Assembly: GCF_017495225.1 (NCBI RefSeq)
Contig: NZ_JAFEIG010000005.1
Span: 92,056-156,055 of the forward strand
DNA: 64,000 nt
Direction: 5' to 3'
From: Daejeonella sp.
GTDB taxonomy: Bacteria; Bacteroidota; Bacteroidia; Sphingobacteriales; Sphingobacteriaceae
Below are positions 55,370 through 64,000 of this stretch, one piece after another. Within the stretch, counting starts at the first letter, position 1, and each line of letters opens with the position of its first letter. Below the pieces are notes generated by a model. That model searched no databases, was not told the DNA's origin, and saw nothing but the letters and a program-made list of their open reading frames with translations. The position numbers and the translations under genes were made by a program.

Positions 55370-57394
55370 TTAAAATTTCATACTAAGCATCCCATAAATA
55401 TTTCTGCCTGGTCTAGGTATACTAGCCCAGTCTAAATGCTCAAAATATGAAACATCAAATATGTTTTCAGCACCTGCCGAAAATTGAAGTTTATATTTTT
55501 GGATATTAAAGTTGTAAGTAGCTCTAAGATTTTGAATAGTATAGGCCTTTGATGCTCTTTCACCAAATTCTTCATTAATTCTGGTTTGTGCTAAGGCAAA
55601 TTCGTTTTCAGCTTGAATAAAAAACATATTTCGGACAAATCGGAGACTAGTAATCGATTTTAGTGGAGGTATTAGTGGCAAAGGCTTTTTGTTATTATCA
55701 TGAGCATAAATCCATTTTAGGGTATTATTAATTACTATATTCTTATCATTAAAAAAGTAGTTCAGATTGCTTTCTATACCGCTAATACTAGCAGATTTTA
55801 TATTTTCATATCCTCTAACCCCATCAGCACCTATTGTCATCACACTTAATCCATCCATATTTTTTCCCATAATATAGTTTCGTAGATAAGTATTAAATCC
55901 ACTCAATTTGAATGAAAAATTTCTCTCTGAAAAAAGCAGATTTAATTCGGTATTGAAAGCTTGCTCGTTACTTAAATTAGGCTTACCAATATAGTCGTGG
56001 TTATCCATTCTATTGAAAAGATAAAATCCATAACGTTCAGAACTTGTTGGTAATCTTTCGCTATATCCAATATTTCCGTATAAAGTAAATTGACTATTTA
56101 GGTATTTGGTATAGCCTACACTTATATTCTTCAACATACGCGTAGATGCTTTAGAAACATCGTAACCCAAAATAGCAAATTGATTAATTCCCATTTCTCC
56201 AGTTATTTTAGACTGAGCTACATCTAGTCTGACTTTAAGATCAATCCAATTGTTTTTGTTAATACTAAATCTATCATTTGCATATATTCCTGTTACGGTT
56301 TGATGATTCTCTGGCCATGTTAACATGTACATTGCAGCACTATTTTCTGGATACATTGTCATGTCTGCTTTAACTCTGTTGTGATAACTATCAATTTTTA
56401 TGTTTAACTGATGCTTGTTTAGATTCTTAAGTTTTGCATCAATAAATACTCCCTGAGTATTACTTTCTCCTGGCATATCCATATGAATTGGTACAAGCGG
56501 ACGATTAGTATCATCCATAGCGTGTTTAATACTATTTAGGTATGCTTTTGCCTCCAAACTCTGAATTAGTTTTTCGGGTGTGTTAATTTGGTATGTAAGT
56601 GCTGCAATTCTAGCTCTTGCATAGCCAACATCCATCGGGAGTGCTGGATAACCAATGTTCCAACCATCATCAACTAGCAAGTCGGCCTTGAGAGTACTTT
56701 TTGCATTAATTTTATATTTCCCTGAAATATTAGCATTAGTCTTTTCATACTGCGAAAAGGCTACTACCTGACCCAATCCATTTCTGTAATTGTCGGCTTT
56801 TCTGTATACCCCACTTCCCCTAATTCCCCATTTTTCAGAACTATATTCTAAAGTCATGGTATTTAATAATGACTTTGCGGCCGAATAGTATCCGCTTGAA
56901 ACTGTTCCATTAAGGATTCTGTTAGAATTTAGTTCAGCTTCCGCAAGTTTTAGGTTAAGGGTTCCTCCAACAGAGGAACCCATAGCCATGCCATCTCCAG
57001 CATATTTAATGTCAATACTTTTCAGATTTACAGGTTCTGTATAAATCGTAACCGGATCCATCTTGTCTGTACATGCACCAAAAATTTTCATCCCATCAAT
57101 CACCATATTTACCTGGCCACCACTAAATGCTCTTAAAGCGGGTTCCATTCCAATAGGCCCCCTTCTAATTAGGCTGATTCCTTCTATTTTGGAAAGTATA
57201 TCCTCGGTATTAGCCAAACCAGATGATTGATAAAAGCCTGATGTTGGATGCTTGCTTTGTACTTGACTTTGTATATAAACTTCTTTTAAAATTAGCCGTT
57301 TATATATACTATCTTTTATCTCTTGTGCTACTAAAGAAGTGCTTAAAAGTATAAGAATATTGACTCCTAAAAATGCTTTAAATGAGCTTTTCAT
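55370..57394 (-). CDS. TonB-dependent receptor, probably for copper (OprC-like)
   Basis: The 674-residue protein has a signal peptide (ending VAQE), a plug domain and a barrel ending GRNIYGMLSMKF. The plug carries C108-x3-M112 (GACTDKMDP), the same Cys-x3-Met arrangement that binds copper in Pseudomonas OprC. An upstream ATG at 57415 would overlap the preceding gene; the ATG at 57394, 4 nt after its stop, gives a normal signal peptide, so I chose it. It lies directly after a Met-rich lipoprotein gene. Confidence 0.88.
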   Translation of the reverse strand: MKSSFKAFLGVNILILLSTSLVAQEIKDSIYKRLILKEVYIQSQVQSKHPTSGFYQSSGLANTEDILSKIEGISLIRRGPIGMEPALRAFSGGQVNMVIDGMKIFGACTDKMDPVTIYTEPVNLKSIDIKYAGDGMAMGSSVGGTLNLKLAEAELNSNRILNGTVSSGYYSAAKSLLNTMTLEYSSEKWGIRGSGVYRKADNYRNGLGQVVAFSQYEKTNANISGKYKINAKSTLKADLLVDDGWNIGYPALPMDVGYARARIAALTYQINTPEKLIQSLEAKAYLNSIKHAMDDTNRPLVPIHMDMPGESNTQGVFIDAKLKNLNKHQLNIKIDSYHNRVKADMTMYPENSAAMYMLTWPENHQTVTGIYANDRFSINKNNWIDLKVRLDVAQSKITGEMGINQFAILGYDVSKASTRMLKNISVGYTKYLNSQFTLYGNIGYSERLPTSSERYGFYLFNRMDNHDYIGKPNLSNEQAFNTELNLLFSERNFSFKLSGFNTYLRNYIMGKNMDGLSVMTIGADGVRGYENIKSASISGIESNLNYFFNDKNIVINNTLKWIYAHDNNKKPLPLIPPLKSITSLRFVRNMFFIQAENEFALAQTRINEEFGERASKAYTIQNLRATYNFNIQKYKLQFSAGAENIFDVSYFEHLDWASIPRPGRNIYGMLSMKF

Positions 57395-57398
57395 AAAA

Positions 57399-58220
57399 TT
57401 AGAATAAGAGATCAAAAAATGTACTTACCGTCTTATTGTCTTTTTTAAGATCAAGGTGTATTCTCCAATCTCCAGTCATAGTGAAATTCACTTTTCCCTT
57501 ATAACGGCCATTTTTGATGTGCACAGGGTTTACATTATTCGGTGAACCATGTCCCATGCTTGGCATTTCTGGCGTCATGGTAATTGTATAGCTATCGTCG
57601 CCAGGAAATGTCATCATATCTTGTCTACGGTTAACGCTTATCTCAAAATCATTTATGCCAACTTTAGGATTAGTAGGTAAAATATAGGCTATCGTTATTT
57701 TGCTGCCATCTGCTGCTGTGATAGTCTTTACTCGTTCTGGATTGGATTGCTTAACTGTTAATGGTAATTCTGCTAATCCATTTTTACTACTACCTTCTTT
57801 TTTTACCAATACTTTCATTTTCCATACTCCATTTGCTCCATTGCTAGGCATAGTGAACACTGCAGCACATGGAAATAAAGAATTAGTAGCATTGATACTT
57901 GCTGGATTCTCGAAAGGTGAAGAATGACTCATCTTCATCCCATTCATGTTCATGTCCATCATTGGCATAATTTGAACCTCTGCCGTGCTTATGGATTTAT
58001 TGGATATAGAATCATAAAGAGCAATAAATAAATTCTGGTAACCTGTGCTAAGTTCTGTTTTGGACCATAATTCAACCTTTGCAGATGAACCTATAGCATA
58101 TGATTCAGAAATTTTAATCAGTGAACTTTTCGGATCTTCAATCTCTAAATTATTGTCTTTTTTACAAGATGAAGTGATAATAAGTGCAATAGTGATAAAA
58201 TAAAAATATATTTTTTTCAT
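57399..58220 (-). CDS. Met-rich lipoprotein, probable periplasmic or outer-membrane copper-binding partner
   Basis: The 273-residue protein has a lipobox with lipidated C19 (ITSSC). A Met cluster at residues 85-97 (MPMMDMNMNGMKM) is followed by His99, and there is a second cluster, TPEMPSMGHGSP. The C-terminal half looks like a YtkA/FixH-type immunoglobulin-like domain (about 190-270). Met and His clusters bind copper(I) in many exported proteins. It precedes the receptor by 4 nt. Confidence 0.75.
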   Translation of the reverse strand: MKKIYFYFITIALIITSSCKKDNNLEIEDPKSSLIKISESYAIGSSAKVELWSKTELSTGYQNLFIALYDSISNKSISTAEVQIMPMMDMNMNGMKMSHSSPFENPASINATNSLFPCAAVFTMPSNGANGVWKMKVLVKKEGSSKNGLAELPLTVKQSNPERVKTITAADGSKITIAYILPTNPKVGINDFEISVNRRQDMMTFPGDDSYTITMTPEMPSMGHGSPNNVNPVHIKNGRYKGKVNFTMTGDWRIHLDLKKDNKTVSTFFDLLF

Positions 58221-58330
58221 GATGTGTTTCTAATTGATAATTGTGGCCCAAAAGATCCGCAGTGCAAAATATATAGCAATAGCAGTCCCTAGCTTTTAGG
58301 CCTGGAAATTTTATAAAATTGTAATTGAGA

Positions 58331-58351
58331 AAAATCAGCAAAAATTGCTGA
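58331..58351 (-). terminator. terminator after the small Cys protein gene (minus strand)
   Basis: TCAGCAA (58335-58341) pairs with TTGCTGA (58345-58351). On the minus strand the hairpin is followed by a TTTTT tract. It lies between this gene and the lipoprotein gene, so the two may be separate or attenuated transcripts. Confidence 0.65.
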
Positions 58352-58359
58352 ATAAGGAA

Positions 58360-58731
58360 TTATGCCTTTACACAAGGGGGATGGAAAATGAATTCACTTA
58401 ATGAAAGAGAATATAGGTCTTTCAAGTAATTAGGTAAAATCGTGATATCAGAGTATTGAATGATTTTAAAATCGAATGAATTACAAATAAAGACTGGAAG
58501 CTCTAAACGCTTTAACGAACCCGCAGCCTGTTCTTCACTTTTGTTTGCTTCATTCAGTTTCTTTTTGAGATAACATTTCCCCTTACAATTAAGTTGCGGT
58601 TTATCTTTATTCTCACAAAGTTCTTGGATAATATACTCGATGTTAATATTGTAATAAGCAATTAAACTTAGTTTGCTAAGACATTGAAAACCAAGGGCCA
58701 AAATCAAAAATAAACTAACCGTTCTGCTCAT
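58360..58731 (-). CDS. small Cys-containing Bacteroidota protein of the copper locus
   Basis: The 123-residue protein has a hydrophobic N-terminus (about 5-28), then LCENKDKPQLNCKGKCYLKKKL with a Cys-x3-Cys, another CN, and a C-terminal HPPCVKA. I recall such short proteins upstream of metal-related receptors in this phylum, but no function is established. Cysteines and position suggest metal handling or sensing. Confidence 0.68.
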   Translation of the reverse strand: MSRTVSLFLILALGFQCLSKLSLIAYYNINIEYIIQELCENKDKPQLNCKGKCYLKKKLNEANKSEEQAAGSLKRLELPVFICNSFDFKIIQYSDITILPNYLKDLYSLSLSEFIFHPPCVKA

Positions 58732-58761
58732 CTCTTAGAGGAAATCTCTATTATCTGGATG

Positions 58762-58769
58762 CAAAATTA
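58762..58769 (-). promoter_or_regulatory. -7 box of the copper-locus small protein
   Basis: On the minus strand TAATTTTG followed by C matches the -7 consensus. TTTG occurs 14 nt upstream, closer than the usual 19. The ATG is 30 nt downstream. Confidence 0.45.
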
Positions 58770-58879
58770 CGAAACTTAAAATTCAAAAAAATGATTTTAA
58801 TCATTAAAATGCGCTATATATTCATTAAAGTCATTCTTTGAATGTATCAAATTTGTTGATTGTTTGTATGAAGAAATTG

Positions 58880-59500
58880 CTAAAGGAGTGTTTTGAAACT
58901 ATATCCCTGCTTAGTTAATATTTCGAGAATGATAGGTAAACTTTTCTCAAGGCGCTCAAAAGCTTTTAAACTGTCATGAAAAACAATAATCGACCCATTT
59001 TTAACATTTTTCAAAACATTTTCTATGCATTTTTCGGCTGTTATTGATTGGTCAAAATCGCCACTCAAAACATCCCACATTACAATCTCTATTTCAGGAT
59101 TTTGGATTTTTAATGCCTTAATTTGAGATTTTGTAATTCTACCATAAGGGGGTCTAAAAAGCCTTATACCTGTATGTAGTGTGCATTTTTGGATATTATC
59201 TAAATAATCATTATCTTTAGTATTCCATCCTTTAAGGTGGTTGTAGGTATGATTTCCCACGGCATGACCTGACTCAATAACATCCGAAAAAACCTCTGGA
59301 TATTTATCGATGTTTTCTCCAATACAAAAAAAAGTAGCCTTTGCTTGAAACTTTTTAAGTGTATTTAATACAAATGGTGTAACAACTGGTATAGGTCCGT
59401 CGTCAAAAGTGAGAAAAATGATATTTTCTTCCCTGCTTTTATGCCAGGTTAATGTAGGATAAAACCACTGCAACCATAAAGGGGAATAGGATAAATACAA
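58880..59500 (-). CDS. polysaccharide deacetylase family protein (NodB-like)
   Basis: The 206-residue protein has TFDDGP (catalytic D33, metal D34), the metal histidines H84 and H88 (GNHTYNH) and RPPYGR, the NodB motifs of carbohydrate esterase family 4. No signal peptide; the N-terminus is a short hydrophobic stretch. It probably N-deacetylates peptidoglycan or another glycan; the substrate is unknown. Confidence 0.88.
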   Translation of the reverse strand: MYLSYSPLWLQWFYPTLTWHKSREENIIFLTFDDGPIPVVTPFVLNTLKKFQAKATFFCIGENIDKYPEVFSDVIESGHAVGNHTYNHLKGWNTKDNDYLDNIQKCTLHTGIRLFRPPYGRITKSQIKALKIQNPEIEIVMWDVLSGDFDQSITAEKCIENVLKNVKNGSIIVFHDSLKAFERLEKSLPIILEILTKQGYSFKTLL

Positions 59501-59597
59501 ATGCTTAATAATTTATTACGAAGATAAATATGTTAGCTAATTAAATGGTAGTATTTTTACACGGATTTATAAATGAGTCAATTCTGTTAATTAATAT

Positions 59598-60947
59598 ATG
59601 AAACACATAAAACATCAGTGCTTTTTTAAATATGTTCTCCTTAGCTTTTTGGGAATATTTTTTTCTGCTATGTCATTATCAGCCCAGGAGCTTTTAACCT
59701 TAAAACGTGCCACTGAGCTTGTGATTGAGAATAATCTTCAAATTAAACAAGCTCAATTTACAGAGGCCATTTCTGAAGAAAATCTGCAGCAATCAAAATT
59801 AGCTCTACTTCCAACCTTAAATGCGAATACGGGTTTAAATTTCAATTTTGGTAGAAGTATTGACCCATTAACCAATCAGTTTGTTAATCAGGCAATCACC
59901 TCAACTAGTGGGAATTTATCATCCGGAACAGCTCTTTTTCAAGGATTTCAGAAAATTAACCAGATTTCTCAGAACAAATTGCAGCTAGATGCTGATAAGA
60001 GTAATACTCAAAAAATAAAGAATGATTTAGTTTTGAACGTTGTAACAAGCTATCTTTCTGTGCTTAATTCACAAGATATTTTAATCGCTGCACAGCAACA
60101 ACTTGCTATTTCGAAACAACAATTAGATATTGAACAAAAGTTTTTTGATGTTGGGTCAAAAACTCTTGCCGATTTATCCCAAGCTAAATCTCAACTTGCT
60201 ACTGCAGAGCTTAATGTTACCAATGCTCAAAATCAGGTTGATCTTGCTTTTTTAAATCTTGCGCAGCTATTGGAACTTGATCCATCTTCAGTTTTTGTTG
60301 TTGAAAAGCCGAAAATGGAAGATATGTCGAAGCTTAATTCTGCATATTCCGCATCAGATGTTTTTAAATCTGCTGCTTCTAGCTTCCCTGATATTCGTTT
60401 AGCTGAATTGAGAAGACAGGCTTCTGAAAAGGGAATTGATATCGCCAAAGGCAATTACTATCCTTCATTAAATCTGCAATCAGGTTTCGGAACTCGATAT
60501 TCAAATGGTTCTTTTGGAAATAATGGGTTTAGTACTCAGATTAAAGATAACTTTAATCAATTTATCGGATTTGGCTTAAGTATTCCCATTTTTAATGGTA
60601 TGGCAGCACGTTCATCCGTGAGAAGAGCAAAAATTAATTTCCAAAACTCTTTGGTAAATGAACAATTAGCAAAAAATAACCTTAATAAAGTTATCAATCA
60701 GGCTGTATATGATCTAAGAGCAGCCGAAAAACGCTATTATTCAACATTAACAGCCTTTGAATCATCGAAAGAAGCATTTAACGTGATTGAACAACGTTAT
60801 TCGGTTGGTTTGGTAAACTCTTTGGATTATAATCAGGCTCAAACAAACTTAAATAAAGCACAATTCGACCAGATACAGGCACAATATGATTTTATTTTTA
60901 GAAGTAAAGTCATTGATTTTTATCTGGGTAACCCCTTAACATTTTAA
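59598..60947 (+). CDS. TolC family outer-membrane efflux protein
   Basis: The 449-residue protein has a signal peptide (ending SLSAQE) and two copies of the coiled-coil and strand arrangement of TolC (about 30-235 and 240-449), including LTLKRATELVIENNLQIKQA. It forms a trimeric exit duct and is followed by a membrane fusion protein 30 nt later. Confidence 0.93.
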   Translation: MKHIKHQCFFKYVLLSFLGIFFSAMSLSAQELLTLKRATELVIENNLQIKQAQFTEAISEENLQQSKLALLPTLNANTGLNFNFGRSIDPLTNQFVNQAITSTSGNLSSGTALFQGFQKINQISQNKLQLDADKSNTQKIKNDLVLNVVTSYLSVLNSQDILIAAQQQLAISKQQLDIEQKFFDVGSKTLADLSQAKSQLATAELNVTNAQNQVDLAFLNLAQLLELDPSSVFVVEKPKMEDMSKLNSAYSASDVFKSAASSFPDIRLAELRRQASEKGIDIAKGNYYPSLNLQSGFGTRYSNGSFGNNGFSTQIKDNFNQFIGFGLSIPIFNGMAARSSVRRAKINFQNSLVNEQLAKNNLNKVINQAVYDLRAAEKRYYSTLTAFESSKEAFNVIEQRYSVGLVNSLDYNQAQTNLNKAQFDQIQAQYDFIFRSKVIDFYLGNPLTF

Positions 60948-60977
60948 TTAAAACTCCTTTTTCCTTATAATCAAAAC

Positions 60978-62342
60978 ATGGCAAAGAAAAACAATACATT
61001 AAAATATGTGCTCATTGGAGCAGGAATACTTCTAGTAGTGGCAGTAGCCGGAAATAAACTCGGCTGGTTTGGTAAGAGTGAGGTAACTCAGGTTGCCGTT
61101 GAGAAAGCAGAGAAGCGCACAATTGTAGAAACGGTTTCAGCAAGCGGTAAAGTTCAACCAGAAATTGAAGTGAAGTTAAGTGCGGAAGTTTCAGGTGAAG
61201 TAGTTGAACTTCATGTTAAAGAGGGCGACGTAGTAAAAAAAGGTCAATTATTATGTAGGGTTCGTCCAGATGTTCTTCAGTCTGGCTTTGACCGTGCTGT
61301 AGCCTCTTTAAATAGTCAGAAGGCATCTTTAGCAAGCACTCAACAGCAACTAAAACAGGCGGAGGCTAATTTTGCCAATGTTTCAGCTAAATACAAGAGA
61401 AATCAAGAGCTTTTTGCTAAAAAAGTTTTATCGGCAGCAGAATTTGATGCGGTAAAGGCAGAATTTGAAAGTTCCAAAGCTAATTTGGAGTCGGTACGTC
61501 AAAATGTAGTGGCTTCTAAATTCGGAGTAGATCAATCTAATGCAGTAGTAAAAGAAGCTGGTGCTAATTTAGCCAAGACTTCAATTTTTGCGCCTGTTGA
61601 TGGTGTCATTTCAAAACTTTCAATTGAATTGGGAGATCGTATTTTGGGAACTTCTCAAATGGCTGGGACTGAAATAATGAGAATTTCAAATCTTAGTTCA
61701 ATGGAAGTTAGTGTGGATGTTAATGAGAGTGATATCAATCGCGTTTCTATCGGTGATTTAGCTGATATTGAGGTAGATGCATTTCAAAATCAAAAATTTA
61801 AAGGTGAAGTTACTGAAATTGCTAGCTCTTCAAGCATTGTGGGTACATCAACTGATCAGGTTACTAACTTTACCGTTAAGGTGCGTATTTTACCTGAATC
61901 ATATGCTAAATTAGTACGTTCTGATTCAGCTAATCCATCTCCATTCCGTCCGGGATTGTCAGCAACAGTAGATATTCAAACAGAACAATATACTGGTATC
62001 GCTGTCCCTATTCAATCGGTAACCACCCGTGAGAAGAAAAAGGAAATTAATGAATCTGAAGGTGAAGTTAAGCCAGCTTCAGCCAAAGATGAAAAAGATA
62101 AATTAAAAGATGCTGAACCTGTTAAAGAATATGTTTTTGTTTATAATGCAGGTAAAGTTAAACAGGTTTTAGTAACTACAGGAATCCAAGATGATACTTA
62201 TATTTTGATTAAATCTGGATTAAAGGGTGGTGAAGAGGTGGTTTCTCTTCCTTTTACTGCCATTTCCAAAACCTTGAAAGATAGTGTGGTAGTTGAAAAA
62301 GTTGATAAGGAAAAGCTTTTTACAGGCGAAAAGAAAGACTAA
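60978..62342 (+). CDS. HlyD/MacA-type periplasmic adaptor (membrane fusion protein)
   Basis: The 454-residue protein has an N-terminal membrane anchor (about 8-27), a lipoyl half (SASGKVQPEIEVKLSAEVSGEVVELHVKEGD), a long coiled-coil hairpin (about 100-200) and beta-barrel domains. It links an inner-membrane pump to the TolC protein encoded just upstream. The pump itself is not next in order; gpsA follows, so the partner must lie elsewhere. Confidence 0.92.
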   Translation: MAKKNNTLKYVLIGAGILLVVAVAGNKLGWFGKSEVTQVAVEKAEKRTIVETVSASGKVQPEIEVKLSAEVSGEVVELHVKEGDVVKKGQLLCRVRPDVLQSGFDRAVASLNSQKASLASTQQQLKQAEANFANVSAKYKRNQELFAKKVLSAAEFDAVKAEFESSKANLESVRQNVVASKFGVDQSNAVVKEAGANLAKTSIFAPVDGVISKLSIELGDRILGTSQMAGTEIMRISNLSSMEVSVDVNESDINRVSIGDLADIEVDAFQNQKFKGEVTEIASSSSIVGTSTDQVTNFTVKVRILPESYAKLVRSDSANPSPFRPGLSATVDIQTEQYTGIAVPIQSVTTREKKKEINESEGEVKPASAKDEKDKLKDAEPVKEYVFVYNAGKVKQVLVTTGIQDDTYILIKSGLKGGEEVVSLPFTAISKTLKDSVVVEKVDKEKLFTGEKKD

Positions 62343-62416
62343 TTTCTAAGATTTTCTTAACTTGTCCCGGTCGATTAATTGTATTTACATCAATTAATCT
62401 ATCGGGATTTTTTATT

Positions 62417-63424
62417 ATGACGCATATTCACAAAAAGATAGCTGTAGTAGGGGGAGGTAGTTGGGCGACCGCCATCATAAAGATTTTGTCGGATAATCTT
62501 ATCGAAAAGGAGATTTTCTGGTGGATGCGTAATGAGGAAGCTATTGAGCATATTCGCCAATACAATCATAATCCTCATTACCTCAGCTCTGTTGAGATAA
62601 AAGTCCCAGATAGCAATCTCAGCTCAAACCTCAAGGATATTATCGCCGCATGCGATTTCATTTTATTAAATGTGCCGGCAGCATTCTTGAAAGATACCCT
62701 AAAGGATATTAGTCCCGAAGACCTCAAAGGCAAAAAAATCATTTCTGCCATTAAAGGGATTGTTCCCGATGAGAATATGATTATTGGTGAATTTATGAAC
62801 CAACATTATCATATTCCATTTAGTGATATTATAGTGATTAGCGGTCCTTGTCACGCAGAGGAAGTAGCGCTTGAAAAATTATCTTATCTTACCATTGCAT
62901 CTCAAGATACGGAGTTGGCCTCTCATTTCTCATCCATGTTAAATACACGCTATATTAAAACAAATGTATCGGATGATATTTTCGGGACTGAATATGCCGC
63001 AGTATTGAAGAATATTTATGCTGTAGCTAGTGGCATTTGTCGCGGAATAGGCTATGGTGATAATTTCCAGGCCGTTTTGATTTCAAACGCCGTACGTGAA
63101 ATTGAAAGTTTCGTAAATGCGATACACCCCATTGATCGAGATATTAAAGAATCGGCTTACCTTGGCGATTTACTCGTAACGGCCTATTCTCAGTTCAGTC
63201 GTAATCGTACCTTCGGAAACATGATAGGGAAGGGCTATACCGTGACTTCTGCTCAACTGGAGATGAACATGATTGCGGAAGGTTATTATGCAGTGTATTG
63301 CCTGCATCAGATAAATAAGACATACAAGGTAAACATGCCTATCTGTAGAGCAGTTTATGCAATCCTCTATGAAAGACATTCTCCGCAGATTGAAATGAAG
63401 TTGCTTTCTGAGCAGTTGACGTAA
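62417..63424 (+). CDS. gpsA: NAD(P)-dependent glycerol-3-phosphate dehydrogenase
   Basis: The 335-residue protein starts with the Rossmann loop VVGGGSWATAI. It has ISAIKGIVPDENM, SGPCHAEEVA and the catalytic-lysine region EYAAVLKNIYAVASGICRGIGYGDN, all typical of GpsA, which makes sn-glycerol 3-phosphate for phospholipids. It follows the efflux genes by 74 nt and is followed by a repeat spacer. Confidence 0.95.
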   Translation: MTHIHKKIAVVGGGSWATAIIKILSDNLIEKEIFWWMRNEEAIEHIRQYNHNPHYLSSVEIKVPDSNLSSNLKDIIAACDFILLNVPAAFLKDTLKDISPEDLKGKKIISAIKGIVPDENMIIGEFMNQHYHIPFSDIIVISGPCHAEEVALEKLSYLTIASQDTELASHFSSMLNTRYIKTNVSDDIFGTEYAAVLKNIYAVASGICRGIGYGDNFQAVLISNAVREIESFVNAIHPIDRDIKESAYLGDLLVTAYSQFSRNRTFGNMIGKGYTVTSAQLEMNMIAEGYYAVYCLHQINKTYKVNMPICRAVYAILYERHSPQIEMKLLSEQLT

Positions 63425-64000
63425 ATCAGTTGGCAGTTATCAGTTGTCTTTATCAGGCCTGCGACATTTTTTATCCGGTGGCTGAGGTTCTCGAAGCCCG
63501 ATACTTTTAGTTTGCAACAATCCTCTCCGTAATCACATCAATCAAATAAATCACAGTTCAGACAATTTAGTTGTCAGTTATCAGGCTGGCGACATCTGTT
63601 ATCGGTGGCTGAGGTACTCGAAGCCAAGCCCTCCAAGCCATTTATTAACCTCAAAAATAGAGTTATCAGCTTTTTGTCCTTATTCCTTGCTCCTTATTCC
63701 TTGCTCTAACTAGTTGGTTAGTTGGTTAGTAATTAGTTGGTTAGACATGCGACATCTGTTACCCGGTGGCTGAGGTACCCGAAGCCAGGCTAACAACATC
63801 TGAAATACTCATGTGATTTCTTTTGTCTTTACTCTTTGTTCCTTGCTCCTTAATCCTTTTTCTAATCTCCGTAATCACACAAATCAAATAAATCACAGTT
63901 CAGACAATTTAGTTGGTTAGTTGGTTAGTAGTTAGATGGGTAGTAGTTAGTTGGTTAGTAATTAGTTGGTTAGACATGCGACATCTGTTACCCGGTGGCT
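63425..64000. repeat. repeat-rich spacer after gpsA (runs off the window)
   Basis: There is no gene. It contains CAGTTAT heptamers (63428-63455), REP-like palindromes (63477-63498, 63604-63625, 63765-63786, and a truncated one from 63994), and the nonamer-like block (63511-63566 and 63867-63908). CCTTATT/CCTTGCT heptamers (63678-63706, 63822-63862) and TTGGTTAG arrays (63713-63745, 63911-63975) fill the rest. A module ending ...TTAGACATGCGACATCTG-TTACCCGGTGGCT occurs twice. Confidence 0.85.

Noticed and set aside
63425..64000. Possible insertion sequence or integron remnant
   Set aside because: No transposase or integrase coding remains; the content is short-period repeats and REP-like palindromes.

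Overview
The window is chromosomal DNA of a low-GC member of the Bacteroidota, most likely a Sphingobacteriales relative. The signs are PorP/SprF and gliding-motility-type C-terminal (type IX secretion) proteins, Bacteroidota-type promoters (TTTG, 19 nt, TAnnTTTG), few Shine-Dalgarno sequences, zinc-free forms of S14, S4 and L36, and lineage-typical families (DUF5606-type protein, Porin_10-like protein, TonB-dependent receptor).

Layout. 1-8.2 kb: the last codons of a probable type IX secreted protein, a PorP/SprF-like outer-membrane protein and a 2338-residue surface protein built of phage-tail-fibre-like repeats. 8.2-23.8 kb: a long ribosomal protein supercluster (rplC to rplQ, with secY, map, infA, rpmJ and rpoA). 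It is complete except that rpsJ, normally just before rplC, is absent. 24-26 kb: dnaK behind a sigma-54-like promoter. 26-33 kb: minus-strand metabolic genes (nucleotidyltransferase, S9 peptidase, M42 peptidase, GNAT, carboxyltransferase). 33-37.3 kb: a porin, a small secreted protein, and a SulP transporter with a beta-carbonic anhydrase. 37.4-40.6 kb: a repeat-rich spacer, pruA and a class A beta-lactamase-like protein. 40.7-44.5 kb: overlapping lpxK, purine nucleoside phosphorylase and a porin-like protein. 44.7-55.3 kb: an unknown exported protein, cyclophilin, a DUF5606-type gene, rlmH, a PKD-repeat type IX secreted protein, an SDR, aconitase and queD. 55.4-58.7 kb: a probable copper-uptake locus. 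58.9-63.4 kb: polysaccharide deacetylase, TolC plus membrane-fusion protein, and gpsA. 63.4-64 kb: another repeat-rich spacer.

The most unusual content is non-coding. Five spacers between co-directional genes, four of them inside the ribosomal cluster, carry short degenerate tandem heptamers facing a complementary heptamer array, so the mRNA could form large and in two cases mutually exclusive hairpins. The same kind of heptamer array, in other sequence families, makes up the long spacers at 37.4, 44.5 and 63.4 kb. There it is mixed with a REP-like palindrome (GGTGGCTGAGG...CTCGAAGCC), a nonamer-like block and a 51-bp tandem repeat. Separate structured leaders precede rplC, rpsH (S8), rpsD (S4) and rplQ (L17).

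No mobile-element genes, CRISPR arrays, rRNA or tRNA genes were seen.
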